Positions 1-8,386 of a DNA stretch of 64,000 nt are shown here, piece after piece (positions within the stretch are counted from its first letter, which is position 1; each line of letters starts with the position of its first letter). The notes beneath the pieces are model-generated. The model saw only the letters and a list, made by a program, of their open reading frames with translations. It was not told the origin of the DNA and made no database searches. The stretch lies in contig JAFVOU010000040.1 of the NCBI GenBank assembly GCA_017505635.1, positions 1 to 64,000 of the forward strand. Direction: 5' to 3'. Source of the stretch: Oscillospiraceae bacterium (lineage in GTDB: Bacteria > Bacillota > Clostridia > Oscillospirales > Ruminococcaceae). Position numbers and translations under genes: made by a program.

Positions 1-2
1 CC

Positions 3-128
3 GGTGGTACTAACATTCAGATGGGCCTTTATGAAGGTATGCAGGTATTAGCGGAAGAAGAAGAAACAACAGTAACCATTAATGGCAATCAGCTTCAGAG
101 AGTGCCATCGGTGGTATTGCTTTCGTGA
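3..128 (+). pseudogene. 3' remnant of a von Willebrand factor A (vWA) domain gene, frame broken
   Basis: The gene enters from the left edge. The readable 41 residues resemble the middle of a bacterial vWA domain: a Gly-Gly-Thr-Asn-Ile metal-site segment, an amphipathic helix, an acidic turn and a hydrophobic strand ending VVLLS, where vWA domains normally continue with Asp-Gly. A TGA stops the frame at 126-128. From about 124 a different frame runs to a TAA at 184-186 and encodes Asp-Asp-Lys-Gly-Ile-Asp-Ile-Ala-Asp-Ala-Ala followed by Leu-rich residues, which looks like a dockerin-type or similar C-terminal tail. A deletion or frameshift joining the two is my inference. Family assignment rests on a short stretch only. 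Confidence 0.4.
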
Positions 129-191
129 TGACAAAGGCATTGATATTGCCGATGCAGCAAGTCTGCTTATGGACCTGTTGAAATAATAAAA

Positions 192-217
192 AATCCTGAG
201 CATAACCGCTCAGGATT
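192..217. terminator. Bidirectional rho-independent terminator
   Basis: Perfect 10-bp stem AATCCTGAGC / GCTCAGGATT with a 6-base loop, flanked by A-rich DNA on the left and T-rich on the right. It can serve the broken plus-strand gene and the convergent ABC permease. Confidence 0.85.
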
Positions 218-239
218 TTTATTTTGCTATAGTAATTGA

Positions 240-3200
240 CTATTCAACACTCTTGAGGGATTCTACCATCTCTACATTGCGCAGGGTTTTGCGCATAAGC
301 ATTATAACCATTATTGTAAACAGCATGATAATGCAGAAGCCGTACAGATATGTAAGCGGTTCAATAACTGTGCTGAACATTACCATTTCCATCTCGATGA
401 TATCCATAACAAATATCAGCTCAAGCTTGCCAAGAGGCAATCCTAATACCATACCGATAAGCGAAAGGATAAATACCTCTTTAAAGATGTAAGAATAAAC
501 CTCTTTGTTGTTAAAACCAAGCACTTTAAGAGTTGCAATTTCGCGTATACGTTCAGAAATATTAACTTCGGTAAGGTTCATAATAACAACAAGAGCAAGG
601 CTGCCGGCAGCAACAATAATAACCACAACGATGATATCAAGTGTATCAAGCATAGAGGAGAAGGTGGCAATAGTGTCAGCAAAATCTGCAATGGTTTTTA
701 TACCTTTGGTGTCTTCAAATTTTGCCATAAGCTCGCTGCTGTTTATACAGTCTACAGCTATGTTGTTGCAGTAAACAGTTTCGCCAAAGATATCTTCGTA
801 ATATTTGTCGCCTATAAACATATAATGCTGTGTATACATTTCGCATATTCCGCTTACTTCGATATCTTTTTTAATTCCGTTGGAAGATTCAACCTCAATG
901 GTGTCACCGACTTTGATGTTGCACAGTTTTGCATATTTTTCACTGATTACAGCGCCGTCACGAACGGACAGTCTTTCTTTTGTCTTTTTGTCTCTCAAAG
1001 CTATAACATCATAAATATCTCTGTCATCCATCACATAAACCTGAATGGCTTTTTCCTCATCGTCGGATTTTGCCATAGCAGAATATGTCATAAACGGGAC
1101 GGCATATTCAACATTGCGGTCATCCAGCAGCTGTTCGTATATGCTGTCAAGATAGTCACTGTCTTCCATGGTTACAGTAAGGTCATAATGCAGTATATCG
1201 CCATACTGACGGGTTATTACCTGACCTATAGAACCTTTTATGGCAAATCCCAGCACCAGCAGACTTGTACAGCCGGCAACACCGATTACTGTCATAAAGA
1301 AACGGCTTTTGTAACGTATGATATTTCGGGATGTAACTTTTGATGTGAAGGACAGGCGTTTCCAGATAAACGGAATGTTTTCCAGAAATACCTTTTTTGC
1401 AGTTCTCGGAGCTTTTGGACGCATAAGCTGGCTTGGGCATTCCTTAAGAGTACCGCGAACAACAGTAAATGTAACCCATACCATAAGCAAAGTGAATAGT
1501 CCCACACCGATAACAGCTATATATGCAGGCATTGTAAGCACCATAGGCGGCAGGTCATACATCATCTGCCAACAGAAATATATAACCCATGGCAGACTCA
1601 ATACACCTATTGGGATGCCGATGCTGCTGCCAAGCAGGCTGGCACTTAAAGCATAGAGGACATACTTGCTGATTATTTTACCTTTGGAGAACCCCAAAGC
1701 GCTGAAAACACCTATCTGTGAACGCTGTTCGTCAACAAGGCGCTTCATGGTTGTCATACAAACAAGTGCGGCAACAAGACAGAACAGCATAGGGAACACG
1801 TTGCCTATACGTTTCATCTGGTCGGCATTGTTTTTATACATTGCTGAAGAATAATGTTCTTCGCGGTCCAGAATCATCCATTCTGCTTCCGGAAGGTCGG
1901 CGAGTTCCTGTTTTGCCTTGTCAAGGTCTATACGGGCTTTTTCGTATTCTTTGTCCAGTTCCTGCTGGGCATCTTCAAGTTCGGAAAGACCGTCTTTATA
2001 TTCTTTTTTGCCGTCTTCAAGCTGTTTTTTTGCTTCTTCAATCTGAATTCTGCCTGCTTCAAGTTCGGCTTTTGCAGCAGCAAGCTGTCGTTTTCCGTAT
2101 TCGATTTCTGTCTGTGCAGCTTCCAGCTGAAGTATACCGTTGTATGCTGCAGTTACATCTCCGTTGAACATATTGTCAATCAGCGACTGTATCTCCTGCA
2201 GATTTTCGTCATTCAGAACAGATTTGATACCCTGCAGTTCAACAATTTCTGCACGCAGAGTATTGATTTTTTCTTCGTTTTCTTCAATAGCTGCTTTGTT
2301 GCTGTTTATTTTCTGTTTATTTGCTTCCAGCTCAGCTTTTTTGGCGGCAAGTTCGATTTCTTTTTCTTTTATCGCTGCAGCATTGCCGTTAAATACTGAA
2401 TCAGCATATGAGTCGGAAGAACTGTCAGAATTTTCACTGCTGTCAGAGCTTTCATTATCCGAATTATCGCTGCTGTCCGAATTTTCGTTGCCGGAGCTTT
2501 CACTGTCAGAATTTTCATTGCTCTCGCTGTCGGAATTTTCGTTACTGTCTGATTCAGGAGTGTTTTTCAGATTTTCTATTTCTTTTTCAAGAGCTTTGAT
2601 TTCTGCAGTCAGTACGGTGTTGCGCTTTTCAAGCTTGTTGTTTTCTGTTTTCAGGGCGTTATTTTCTTTCTGCAGTTTATCAATTTCGCTGTTTTTAGCT
2701 GCAATTTCGTTGTCAATGGCTTCTTCGGGTGTGCCTTCGGGGTTGCCAAGGGCAGAATCGACCATTGTATATACCCCGTATGCAGCTTTTATAGATGCGG
2801 CAGCTTCTTCATAACTCATACCGGACTGTTCGGCAATCTGTTTTTTTGCATCATCAATCTGACGTTCAGCATCCTGCAGCAGTTCTTTGTTTCTGGCAAT
2901 TTCTTCTTCACCTGCAGACATCTGCTTTTCGCTGCTTTCAAGCTGGGCTTCACCTACAAGAATCTGTATATTTGCATCTTCGAGCTTTTTTCTGCCGTCA
3001 TCAATTTCTTTTTGTGCATCGGCAATTTTTTCTTCCAGCTCTTTTTCGCCATTTTCTATTTCTTCTGTTATTTCTTTGATTATTTCCTGTTTACGCACAT
3101 TTTCCTGTTTATCGGTTACATCACGAAGGATATCGATGTTTTCTTCGATAAAATCGGTGTATTCATCGTCAAAGCAGGAAAGGGCTTTGGAATCTTTAAA

Positions 3201-3833
3201 GGTCAGATATACAGAAGTATAGTAATCGTTTAAAAAGTTGCTGTTATCAATAAAGATGACGGTTGAAAGATTGAGATTGTTTAAAGTGGAAACCTCGCGG
3301 CTTGAAGCCATATACTGAGGTGTTTTAACAATACCTACAATATCATACTCGGTGCAGCTGAGGGTTTTGGATAAATCCTCATCTTCAAGATAAACTTCCG
3401 CCTTGTCACCAACCTTAAAATAGGCACCAAAGGATGAGGAACCAAGGGCAAGAGCCTCGTTGGTTTTTTGCGGCATACGTCCTTCGATAAGTTCGTATCT
3501 GTTTATATTGCTGTCAAGTTCCTGCACACGGGTAACAACCGTGCCGGTGTTGTTTTTTAAAAATACGTCTGCAAATTTTGTGGCAAAAAGTTCGTCAACG
3601 TTTTCAGCTTTTTCCAATGCTTCAATGTCACGGTCATCAAAACCATAGGAGGAGTAAAGCTGAATATCCATAAAATTTGTATCGTCAAAATATTTGTCTA
3701 CGCTCATTCGCATAGTCGGTGCCGAAGACATTAACCCTACCATGAATCCGACACCAATCAGAACAATCAGAAAAAGGGTTATAAAACGTTTTAAAGTTTT
3801 TCTGATTAAACGAAAGGTATCTTTCTGAAACAT
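240..3833 (-). CDS. ABC exporter permease, MacB/FtsX family, with long extracellular coiled coil
   Basis: Large permease of 1197 residues that probably works with the ATPase encoded just upstream to move a substrate outward or to transmit mechanical force across the membrane (MacB/FtsX fold). An N-terminal membrane segment lies at about residues 17-35. An extracellular region follows, dominated by heptad-rich coiled coil at about 240-660. The first FtsX membrane block is at about 670-820, a second anchor is near 840-870, and the second FtsX block is at about 1060-1190. An Asn/Ser/Asp/Glu-only stretch interrupts the coiled coil at about residues 425-478. Start and upstream stop overlap by one base (TGATG), implying translational coupling. 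The substrate is unknown; such pairs often act in antimicrobial-peptide resistance or cell-wall control. Confidence 0.9.
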   Translation of the reverse strand: MFQKDTFRLIRKTLKRFITLFLIVLIGVGFMVGLMSSAPTMRMSVDKYFDDTNFMDIQLYSSYGFDDRDIEALEKAENVDELFATKFADVFLKNNTGTVVTRVQELDSNINRYELIEGRMPQKTNEALALGSSSFGAYFKVGDKAEVYLEDEDLSKTLSCTEYDIVGIVKTPQYMASSREVSTLNNLNLSTVIFIDNSNFLNDYYTSVYLTFKDSKALSCFDDEYTDFIEENIDILRDVTDKQENVRKQEIIKEITEEIENGEKELEEKIADAQKEIDDGRKKLEDANIQILVGEAQLESSEKQMSAGEEEIARNKELLQDAERQIDDAKKQIAEQSGMSYEEAAASIKAAYGVYTMVDSALGNPEGTPEEAIDNEIAAKNSEIDKLQKENNALKTENNKLEKRNTVLTAEIKALEKEIENLKNTPESDSNENSDSESNENSDSESSGNENSDSSDNSDNESSDSSENSDSSSDSYADSVFNGNAAAIKEKEIELAAKKAELEANKQKINSNKAAIEENEEKINTLRAEIVELQGIKSVLNDENLQEIQSLIDNMFNGDVTAAYNGILQLEAAQTEIEYGKRQLAAAKAELEAGRIQIEEAKKQLEDGKKEYKDGLSELEDAQQELDKEYEKARIDLDKAKQELADLPEAEWMILDREEHYSSAMYKNNADQMKRIGNVFPMLFCLVAALVCMTTMKRLVDEQRSQIGVFSALGFSKGKIISKYVLYALSASLLGSSIGIPIGVLSLPWVIYFCWQMMYDLPPMVLTMPAYIAVIGVGLFTLLMVWVTFTVVRGTLKECPSQLMRPKAPRTAKKVFLENIPFIWKRLSFTSKVTSRNIIRYKSRFFMTVIGVAGCTSLLVLGFAIKGSIGQVITRQYGDILHYDLTVTMEDSDYLDSIYEQLLDDRNVEYAVPFMTYSAMAKSDDEEKAIQVYVMDDRDIYDVIALRDKKTKERLSVRDGAVISEKYAKLCNIKVGDTIEVESSNGIKKDIEVSGICEMYTQHYMFIGDKYYEDIFGETVYCNNIAVDCINSSELMAKFEDTKGIKTIADFADTIATFSSMLDTLDIIVVVIIVAAGSLALVVIMNLTEVNISERIREIATLKVLGFNNKEVYSYIFKEVFILSLIGMVLGLPLGKLELIFVMDIIEMEMVMFSTVIEPLTYLYGFCIIMLFTIMVIMLMRKTLRNVEMVESLKSVE
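2405..2560. repeat. Degenerate coding repeat (Asn/Ser/Asp/Glu-rich) inside the permease gene
   Basis: About 150 bases of imperfect short repeats built on GAATTTTC and CTGTC words. On the minus strand they encode alternating Asn-Ser-Asp-Ser-Glu-Ser type units in the middle of the extracellular coiled coil. Such tracts are prone to length change by slippage or recombination. The units are not evenly spaced, so this is not a CRISPR array. Confidence 0.7.
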
Positions 3834-4534
3834 CAGTACTCAATATCCTCAACTTTCTTAGGATTTTCATTTATCATAATGTCATCAATACGTCCGCTTC
3901 GTACTTTGATGATTTTTTGTCCCATGTCTGCAAGAGCTGCATTGTGTGTAATCATAACAACAGTCATATTGTGTTCAACAGACATATCCTGCAAAACTTT
4001 GAGCACATGTTTGCCTGTAACATAGTCCAGCGCACCAGTAGGTTCGTCACACAGCAGCAATTTTGGATTTTTTGCAACAGCACGTGCTATTGCAACACGC
4101 TGCTGTTCGCCGCCTGAAAGCTGTGAAGGAAAGTTGTTCTGGCGGTTTTCCAGCCCAACCATTTCAAGAACGAGGGTGCTGTCCAGCGGATTTTTGCATA
4201 TCTGACGGGCAAGTTCAACATTTTCTATGGCAGTGAGGTTCTGTACAAGATTATAGAACTGAAAAACAAATCCTATATCATGGCGGCGGTATTCACAAAG
4301 CTGTTTTTCGTTTGCGGATGAAATATCCTTGCCGTCAACCTTTATGCTGCCGCTGGTAACGGTGTCCATACCGCCAAGCAGATTGAGAATGGTTGTTTTG
4401 CCTGCACCGCTGGCGCCAAGAATAACAACAAATTCGCCTTTGTCTATGGTAAAATTGATATTATCCAGTGCTTTAATCTCAACTTCACCCATTGTATATG
4501 ATTTGCATACATTTTTAAATTCGATAAATGCCAT
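3833..4534 (-). CDS. ABC transporter ATP-binding protein, LolD/MacB type
   Basis: Cytoplasmic ATPase of 233 residues, the usual length for this family. Walker A is GASGAGKTT at residues 40-48, the signature is LSGGEQQRV, and Walker B ends in Asp-Glu before PTGALD. It powers the FtsX-type permease encoded next, with which it overlaps by one base. A clear GGGGAG ribosome site precedes the ATG. The two genes form one operon reading leftwards to the terminator near 200. Confidence 0.93.
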   Translation of the reverse strand: MAFIEFKNVCKSYTMGEVEIKALDNINFTIDKGEFVVILGASGAGKTTILNLLGGMDTVTSGSIKVDGKDISSANEKQLCEYRRHDIGFVFQFYNLVQNLTAIENVELARQICKNPLDSTLVLEMVGLENRQNNFPSQLSGGEQQRVAIARAVAKNPKLLLCDEPTGALDYVTGKHVLKVLQDMSVEHNMTVVMITHNAALADMGQKIIKVRSGRIDDIMINENPKKVEDIEY

Positions 4535-4650
4535 AAATATCTCCCCGAACAGTAATGTGTTGCTGATTAATTATTTATTATATCATATATATGGAATAAA
4601 AACATATAAAGCCGGTTATTTTTCACAATAAATTTAGATTTATATATTTC

Positions 4651-4679
4651 TTGTGCTGTATAAATACACATAGTATAAT
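4651..4679 (+). promoter_or_regulatory. Predicted sigma-A promoter of the C39-like peptidase gene
   Basis: TTGTGC at 4651-4656, a 17-base spacer, then a consensus TATAAT at 4674-4679. The -35 box is weak (three of six bases). The gene starts 25 bases downstream. Confidence 0.5.
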
Positions 4680-4703
4680 TGATATAGAAGGGTCGGTGAT
4701 AAT

Positions 4704-5216
4704 ATGGATATAAATGACAAAATGATATATTGCCAGCGGGACATTCCAAAGGATAAATGGCGTTATGGTCTTCGTTCCAGTGCAGCCACCGGCTGCGGAT
4801 GGATTGCGGTTTACAATGCGTTGAGACTGATGGGGTATAAACCGGATGCAGATATGCTGATAAACTATTTTAAACGGCAGATACCACTGTTGAACGGCAA
4901 TACAGGGACATTTGTTCTGTCGCCGGCTATGTTTTTCAAAAAGTTCGGATTTCCTGTAAAGGTGACAGCTAAAAAATCACAGTTTGATACAGTTGCGGCA
5001 AAAGCTGACGTGTGCATTATGTACTTCTGGTGGCGCAGAGGTGCAAAGCTTGGGGCTCATTTTATTGCGCTGCATAATACACCGGAAGGTTTTGTGGGAT
5101 ACAATACCTACCGCAATTCAAAGGGACCGGATAATCTTGGTAAGAGCATAGAGAAATTTATAGAAAACAGAAAATACTTTGGTGCAGTACTTATGGGAAT
5201 TGATAATAAAAAATAG
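4704..5216 (+). CDS. C39-like (papain-fold) cysteine peptidase family protein
   Basis: A 170-residue protein without a signal peptide. It shows the order of catalytic residues of the C39/papain-like superfamily: Cys31 in Ala-Thr-Gly-Cys-Gly-Trp at the start of a helix, His119 in Gly-Ala-His-Phe-Ile, and Asn134 in Gly-Tyr-Asn-Thr-Tyr. These families cleave after Gly-Gly leaders or act on small peptides, but no bacteriocin precursor is visible nearby, so the substrate is unknown. It is transcribed alone from its own promoter. The family call is by motif; a catalytically inactive relative cannot be excluded. Confidence 0.65.
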   Translation: MDINDKMIYCQRDIPKDKWRYGLRSSAATGCGWIAVYNALRLMGYKPDADMLINYFKRQIPLLNGNTGTFVLSPAMFFKKFGFPVKVTAKKSQFDTVAAKADVCIMYFWWRRGAKLGAHFIALHNTPEGFVGYNTYRNSKGPDNLGKSIEKFIENRKYFGAVLMGIDNKK

Positions 5217-5221
5217 ATTGA

Positions 5222-5259
5222 AAAAGCGACAGAAGAGATAAGCATCTTCTGTCGCTTTT
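5222..5259. terminator. Bidirectional rho-independent terminator
   Basis: Perfect 15-bp inverted repeat, AAAAGCGACAGAAGA (5222-5236) against its complement (5245-5259), between two convergent genes. The ends supply A and T tracts for both directions. Confidence 0.9.
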
Positions 5260-5261
5260 AG

Positions 5262-5618
5262 CTATTCACTTTTGAAATTTTCTTTTAGTTCGGTGTATTT
5301 TTCTTTGTTTCCGTAAGCTTTTTCCACAGGATATTTCACGGCATTTTTAGCCACTTTATCCCTGATTGTTGAATCAAGGTCTATATTGCAGGCATCAGCA
5401 AGCAGAATGCAGTAGTTTACAGTATCTGCAAGTTCTTCCTTTATTCTTTCAATTTTTTCGCTGCAGAAAAGGTCATCACCACTCCACTGAAAAATTTCCA
5501 GAAGTTCACTTGCTTCAAGATTTATTGATATGGCAAGGTCTTTTGGGTTATGAAACTGTTTCCAGTTTCTGTCATCGCGGAATCTGGTTACCATTTCGAA
5601 TGTTTCTTTGGAAATCAT
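5262..5618 (-). CDS. MazG-like nucleotide pyrophosphohydrolase
   Basis: A 118-residue all-alpha NTP pyrophosphatase of the MazG/RS21-C6 type, expected to hydrolyse (possibly damaged) NTPs to NMP and PPi in the cytoplasm. The metal-binding motif E-x-x-E ... E-x-x-D is present as Glu35, Glu38, Glu62 and Asp65. The length fits the single-domain (half-MazG) class. It starts one base after the stop of the alpha/beta hydrolase gene, and its ribosome site (AGAGG) lies inside that gene's end, so the two are co-transcribed. Confidence 0.88.
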   Translation of the reverse strand: MISKETFEMVTRFRDDRNWKQFHNPKDLAISINLEASELLEIFQWSGDDLFCSEKIERIKEELADTVNYCILLADACNIDLDSTIRDKVAKNAVKYPVEKAYGNKEKYTELKENFKSE

Positions 5619-5619
5619 A

Positions 5620-6447
5620 TTATACCTCTTTAAAAATACTGCTTACAAAAGCATCAATTATTCTGTTTACTTCATCAGGGACATCGGTGTTGGCATTATG
5701 GCCGGCATTTTTCAGCCACACAAGTCTGTGACCATCCTGCTTTGCCCAGCGTCTGTTGTAGCTTTTTGCACTGCCTGCATTATCTTTTTCACCGCATATA
5801 AGCAGGACAGGGCAGGTAATATCGTATTTTTTGTCAGCTTCAACTGCATCGGCAAGAATACGGTATCCGTAGTCGGCAAGACAGCAGTATTCTTCCTTTT
5901 GATAATCTGTCATAAACTGTTTCATAAGCTGTCGGCCATACTCGCTTGTTGCAGTGCCACACGAACCCCATTTTACAAGCAGTTTCCACGGAATGGACAT
6001 ATACATCCATTTGGTTTTTTTGAGCAGTGCAAGTTCCCAGTTTGTGTAGTATTTGCGCTTCAACGAGCAGGAATCTATGGATATAAAGCCACTGACATTA
6101 TCGGGGAACATTTCCATATAGTACTGACTTATATAACCTCCAAGAGACTGACCTATAAAAACAGGCCTGTTTATATTTTCGTCATCAAAAATATTATGCA
6201 GGTAATTGCATATATCTTCCATTGTGAATTTAAGCTCAAAAGGCCGTGATTTACCATGGGCAGGTGCATCCCAGCAAAAACAGTTGTATTTTTCTGCAAG
6301 GGCTTCGGTCTGTCTGTCAAATAATCTGTGGTCGGCAGTAAGCCCTGGCAACATAACAAGCCATGGGGCACGATTGTCTTTAAAAGATATCCAGTAATGT
6401 ATTTTACCTATATCTGTCGAAAATGTTTTCTCGGAATAACCGGACAC
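5620..6447 (-). CDS. Alpha/beta hydrolase
   Basis: A 275-residue cytoplasmic hydrolase. The nucleophile elbow is Gly-Gln-Ser-Leu-Gly with Ser101, and the likely acid and base are Asp222 and His250 (Ala-Gly-His). The oxyanion region near residue 34 reads Pro-Gly-Leu-Thr. Start is GTG at 6447, supported by GGAGG at 6455-6459. It resembles esterase or C-C hydrolase members with no clear substrate. It is the first gene of a two-gene operon with the MazG-like protein. Confidence 0.85.
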   Translation of the reverse strand: MSGYSEKTFSTDIGKIHYWISFKDNRAPWLVMLPGLTADHRLFDRQTEALAEKYNCFCWDAPAHGKSRPFELKFTMEDICNYLHNIFDDENINRPVFIGQSLGGYISQYYMEMFPDNVSGFISIDSCSLKRKYYTNWELALLKKTKWMYMSIPWKLLVKWGSCGTATSEYGRQLMKQFMTDYQKEEYCCLADYGYRILADAVEADKKYDITCPVLLICGEKDNAGSAKSYNRRWAKQDGHRLVWLKNAGHNANTDVPDEVNRIIDAFVSSIFKEV

Positions 6448-6552
6448 ACAAACACCTCCATTTATCAGAAAAATATATATTGTGTATATTATAGTTTATA
6501 TTTACACATCAGGCAACAGGCAGTTTGTGCAGATATATCAGATACAGAGTTA

Positions 6553-6581
6553 TTGACATATGTCAAAAACGAGAGTATTAT
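6553..6581 (+). promoter_or_regulatory. Promoter with a 14-bp palindrome on the -35 box
   Basis: Consensus TTGACA (6553-6558), a 17-base spacer and TATTAT (6576-6581). The -35 box is part of the perfect palindrome TTGACATATGTCAA (6553-6566), whose TTGAC-N4-GTCAA form resembles CRP/FNR-family sites. A regulator bound there would block or modulate RNA polymerase. Confidence 0.7.
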
Positions 6582-6615
6582 AACAATATAAAATTTGTCA
6601 TAACGGAGTGAATGA

Positions 6616-7383
6616 ATGCCAAGACCACGCAAATGCAGAAGAGTATGCAGATATCCGCACAGCATTTTGTTTGTACCGGAAAACACAGAGCAGCGGGGAG
6701 ATGCAGTGATACTGACAATAGATGAATATGAAACTATACGGCTTATTGACGGTGAAGGTTTTTCGCAGGAAGAGTGCAGCCGTTCAATGAATGTTGCACG
6801 CACCACCATTCAGCAGATTTATGCTTCTGCCCGCAAAAAACTGGCAGATGTAATTGTGTATGGATTGCAGCTGAAAATAGAAGGCGGTGATTTTCAACTG
6901 TGTGACGGGCATAATATGCACTGTGGGTATGACAGCTGTTATAAAGAGAAATATACTGCAGAAGAAAAAGGAGAAGACACAATGAGAATAGCAGTTACAT
7001 ATGAAAACGGAATGATATTTCAGCATTTCGGACATACAGAACAGTTTAAACTTTACGATGTACAGGACGGCAATGTAACAGCCTGTAGAATAATAAATAC
7101 AAACGGCCACGGCCACGGTGCTCTTGCAGGCATACTTGCAGCAGTAGGTGCAGATGTGCTTATCTGCGGCGGTATCGGCGGCGGCGCCAAAACAGCACTT
7201 GCAAATGCGGGTGTAAAACTTTATGGAGGAGTAAGCGGTGATGCAGATAAAGCTGTGGCTGCATTTATCGCAGGTACTCTCAGCTTTAATGCAGATGTAC
7301 AGTGCAGCCACCACGGTGAACACCATCATGGCGAAGGTCACAACTGCGGTGAACACAACTGTGGAGAACACAGCTGCCACTGA
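6616..7383 (+). CDS. DUF134 HTH protein fused to a NifX/NifB-type FeMo-cofactor-binding domain
   Basis: 255 residues in two parts. Residues 1 to about 105 are DUF134, a sigma-70-region-4-like helix-turn-helix (helices at about 55-82) that begins with an Arg/Lys-rich Met-Pro-Arg-Pro-Arg. From residue 123 comes a dinitrogenase iron-molybdenum cofactor-binding (NifX/NifB/MTH1175-like) domain, ending in a His/Cys-rich tail of about 30 residues that should bind metal. The second domain begins with its own ATG at 6982, preceded by AAGGAG at 6968-6973, so it may also be made as a separate 133-residue protein. No nitrogenase genes are nearby, so a general Fe-S or metal-cluster role is more likely. 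Confidence 0.88.
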   Translation: MPRPRKCRRVCRYPHSILFVPENTEQRGDAVILTIDEYETIRLIDGEGFSQEECSRSMNVARTTIQQIYASARKKLADVIVYGLQLKIEGGDFQLCDGHNMHCGYDSCYKEKYTAEEKGEDTMRIAVTYENGMIFQHFGHTEQFKLYDVQDGNVTACRIINTNGHGHGALAGILAAVGADVLICGGIGGGAKTALANAGVKLYGGVSGDADKAVAAFIAGTLSFNADVQCSHHGEHHHGEGHNCGEHNCGEHSCH

Positions 7384-7433
7384 GAAATACAATAGTTCTG
7401 ATCATATTATATTATGAATAACAGATAACAAAT

Positions 7434-7470
7434 AAAAATCCTCATCGGTAATTGTTCCGATGAGGATTTT
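7434..7470. terminator. Bidirectional rho-independent terminator
   Basis: Perfect 14-bp stem (AAAATCCTCATCGG against CCGATGAGGATTTT) with an 8-base loop, shared by the DUF134 gene and the convergent ribose operon. Confidence 0.9.
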
Positions 7471-7483
7471 GCTTTTAAATTAT

Positions 7484-8371
7484 TTATTCAGCCAGAGCAG
7501 TTTCAACTTCGACTCTGAGCGGGATGGAAGGTACTGCACCTTCTCTTGTTACAGCAATGGAAGAAGCTTTTGCAGCCATTCGGAGTGCTTTTGGCACTTC
7601 AATGCCTTCGCTGATTGCAGCAAGGAAATAACCGCTGAAAGTGTCGCCTGCAGCTGTTGTGTCAACTGCTTTTACCTTGAAAATCGGCTGGAAATGTTTC
7701 TGTTCCTTATCAGCATAAACTGCGCCGTCTTTACCAAGAGTAAGCACAATTCTTGCATTTGGATACATATCCAGCAGTTTTGCGATAATTTCATCAGGGT
7801 CTTTAAGCCCTGTAACCTGTTCGCCTTCAACTTCGTTAAGCAGGAAGATAGATATTTTGCTCATATCAACTTTGCTGAGTTTTTCGTCAAACGGGGAAGG
7901 ATTGATGGCAATCTGCATACCTTTTTCGTAAGCTTTGTCCACGATATAAGGCAGCATATTTACTTCGTTCTGGAGCAGGAGGATATCTCCTGCTTCAAAA
8001 TCGTTAAGAACGCCGTCTACATATTCTTCTGTAAGCATCTGGTTTGCACCACCGAAGAGAAGAATACAGTTCTGTGCATTTTTGTCACGCTGAATAATGG
8101 CATGGCCTGTTTTGCCTTCAACAATCTGGATATGTTTGCCGTTTACATTATGTTCAACACAAGCATCGAGGAAAACTTTGCCGTCTTCACCGATAAGGCC
8201 TGCGTGGTAGATTTCTGCGCCTGCTTTTGCAAGAGCAACAGACTGGTTCATACCTTTACCGCCGAGAAATACATCAAGGCTGTAGGAAGCTTCTGTTTCT
8301 CCGGGCTGAACAATATGGTCAACACTGTAAACAAAGTCCAGATTCATGGAGCCTATACATAATACTTTCAT
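7484..8371 (-). CDS. rbsK: Ribokinase
   Basis: PfkB-family kinase of 295 residues that phosphorylates D-ribose to ribose 5-phosphate using ATP. Near the N-terminus is the Gly-Gly-Lys-Gly-x-Asn substrate motif. Near the C-terminus is the anion-hole motif, here Ala-Ala-Gly-Asp, with the Asp as catalytic base. A GGAGG ribosome site precedes the ATG. It is the last gene of the ribose operon D-A-C-B-K and ends just before the shared terminator. Confidence 0.95.
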   Translation of the reverse strand: MKVLCIGSMNLDFVYSVDHIVQPGETEASYSLDVFLGGKGMNQSVALAKAGAEIYHAGLIGEDGKVFLDACVEHNVNGKHIQIVEGKTGHAIIQRDKNAQNCILLFGGANQMLTEEYVDGVLNDFEAGDILLLQNEVNMLPYIVDKAYEKGMQIAINPSPFDEKLSKVDMSKISIFLLNEVEGEQVTGLKDPDEIIAKLLDMYPNARIVLTLGKDGAVYADKEQKHFQPIFKVKAVDTTAAGDTFSGYFLAAISEGIEVPKALRMAAKASSIAVTREGAVPSIPLRVEVETALAE

Positions 8372-8386
8372 ATCCGGGCCTCCGTA

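Noticed and set aside
2405..2560. Possible CRISPR-like repeat array
   Set aside because: Repeat units are irregular, lie in frame in a permease gene and have no unique spacers; there are no cas genes.
4704..5216. Bacteriocin maturation peptidase system with the ABC exporter at 240-4534
   Set aside because: The peptidase is divergent from the exporter, the exporter is FtsX-type rather than peptidase-containing, and no double-glycine precursor gene is seen.
6616..7383. Part of a nitrogen-fixation cluster
   Set aside because: NifX-like domains also occur in non-fixing anaerobes; no nifHDK or nifB neighbour is present.
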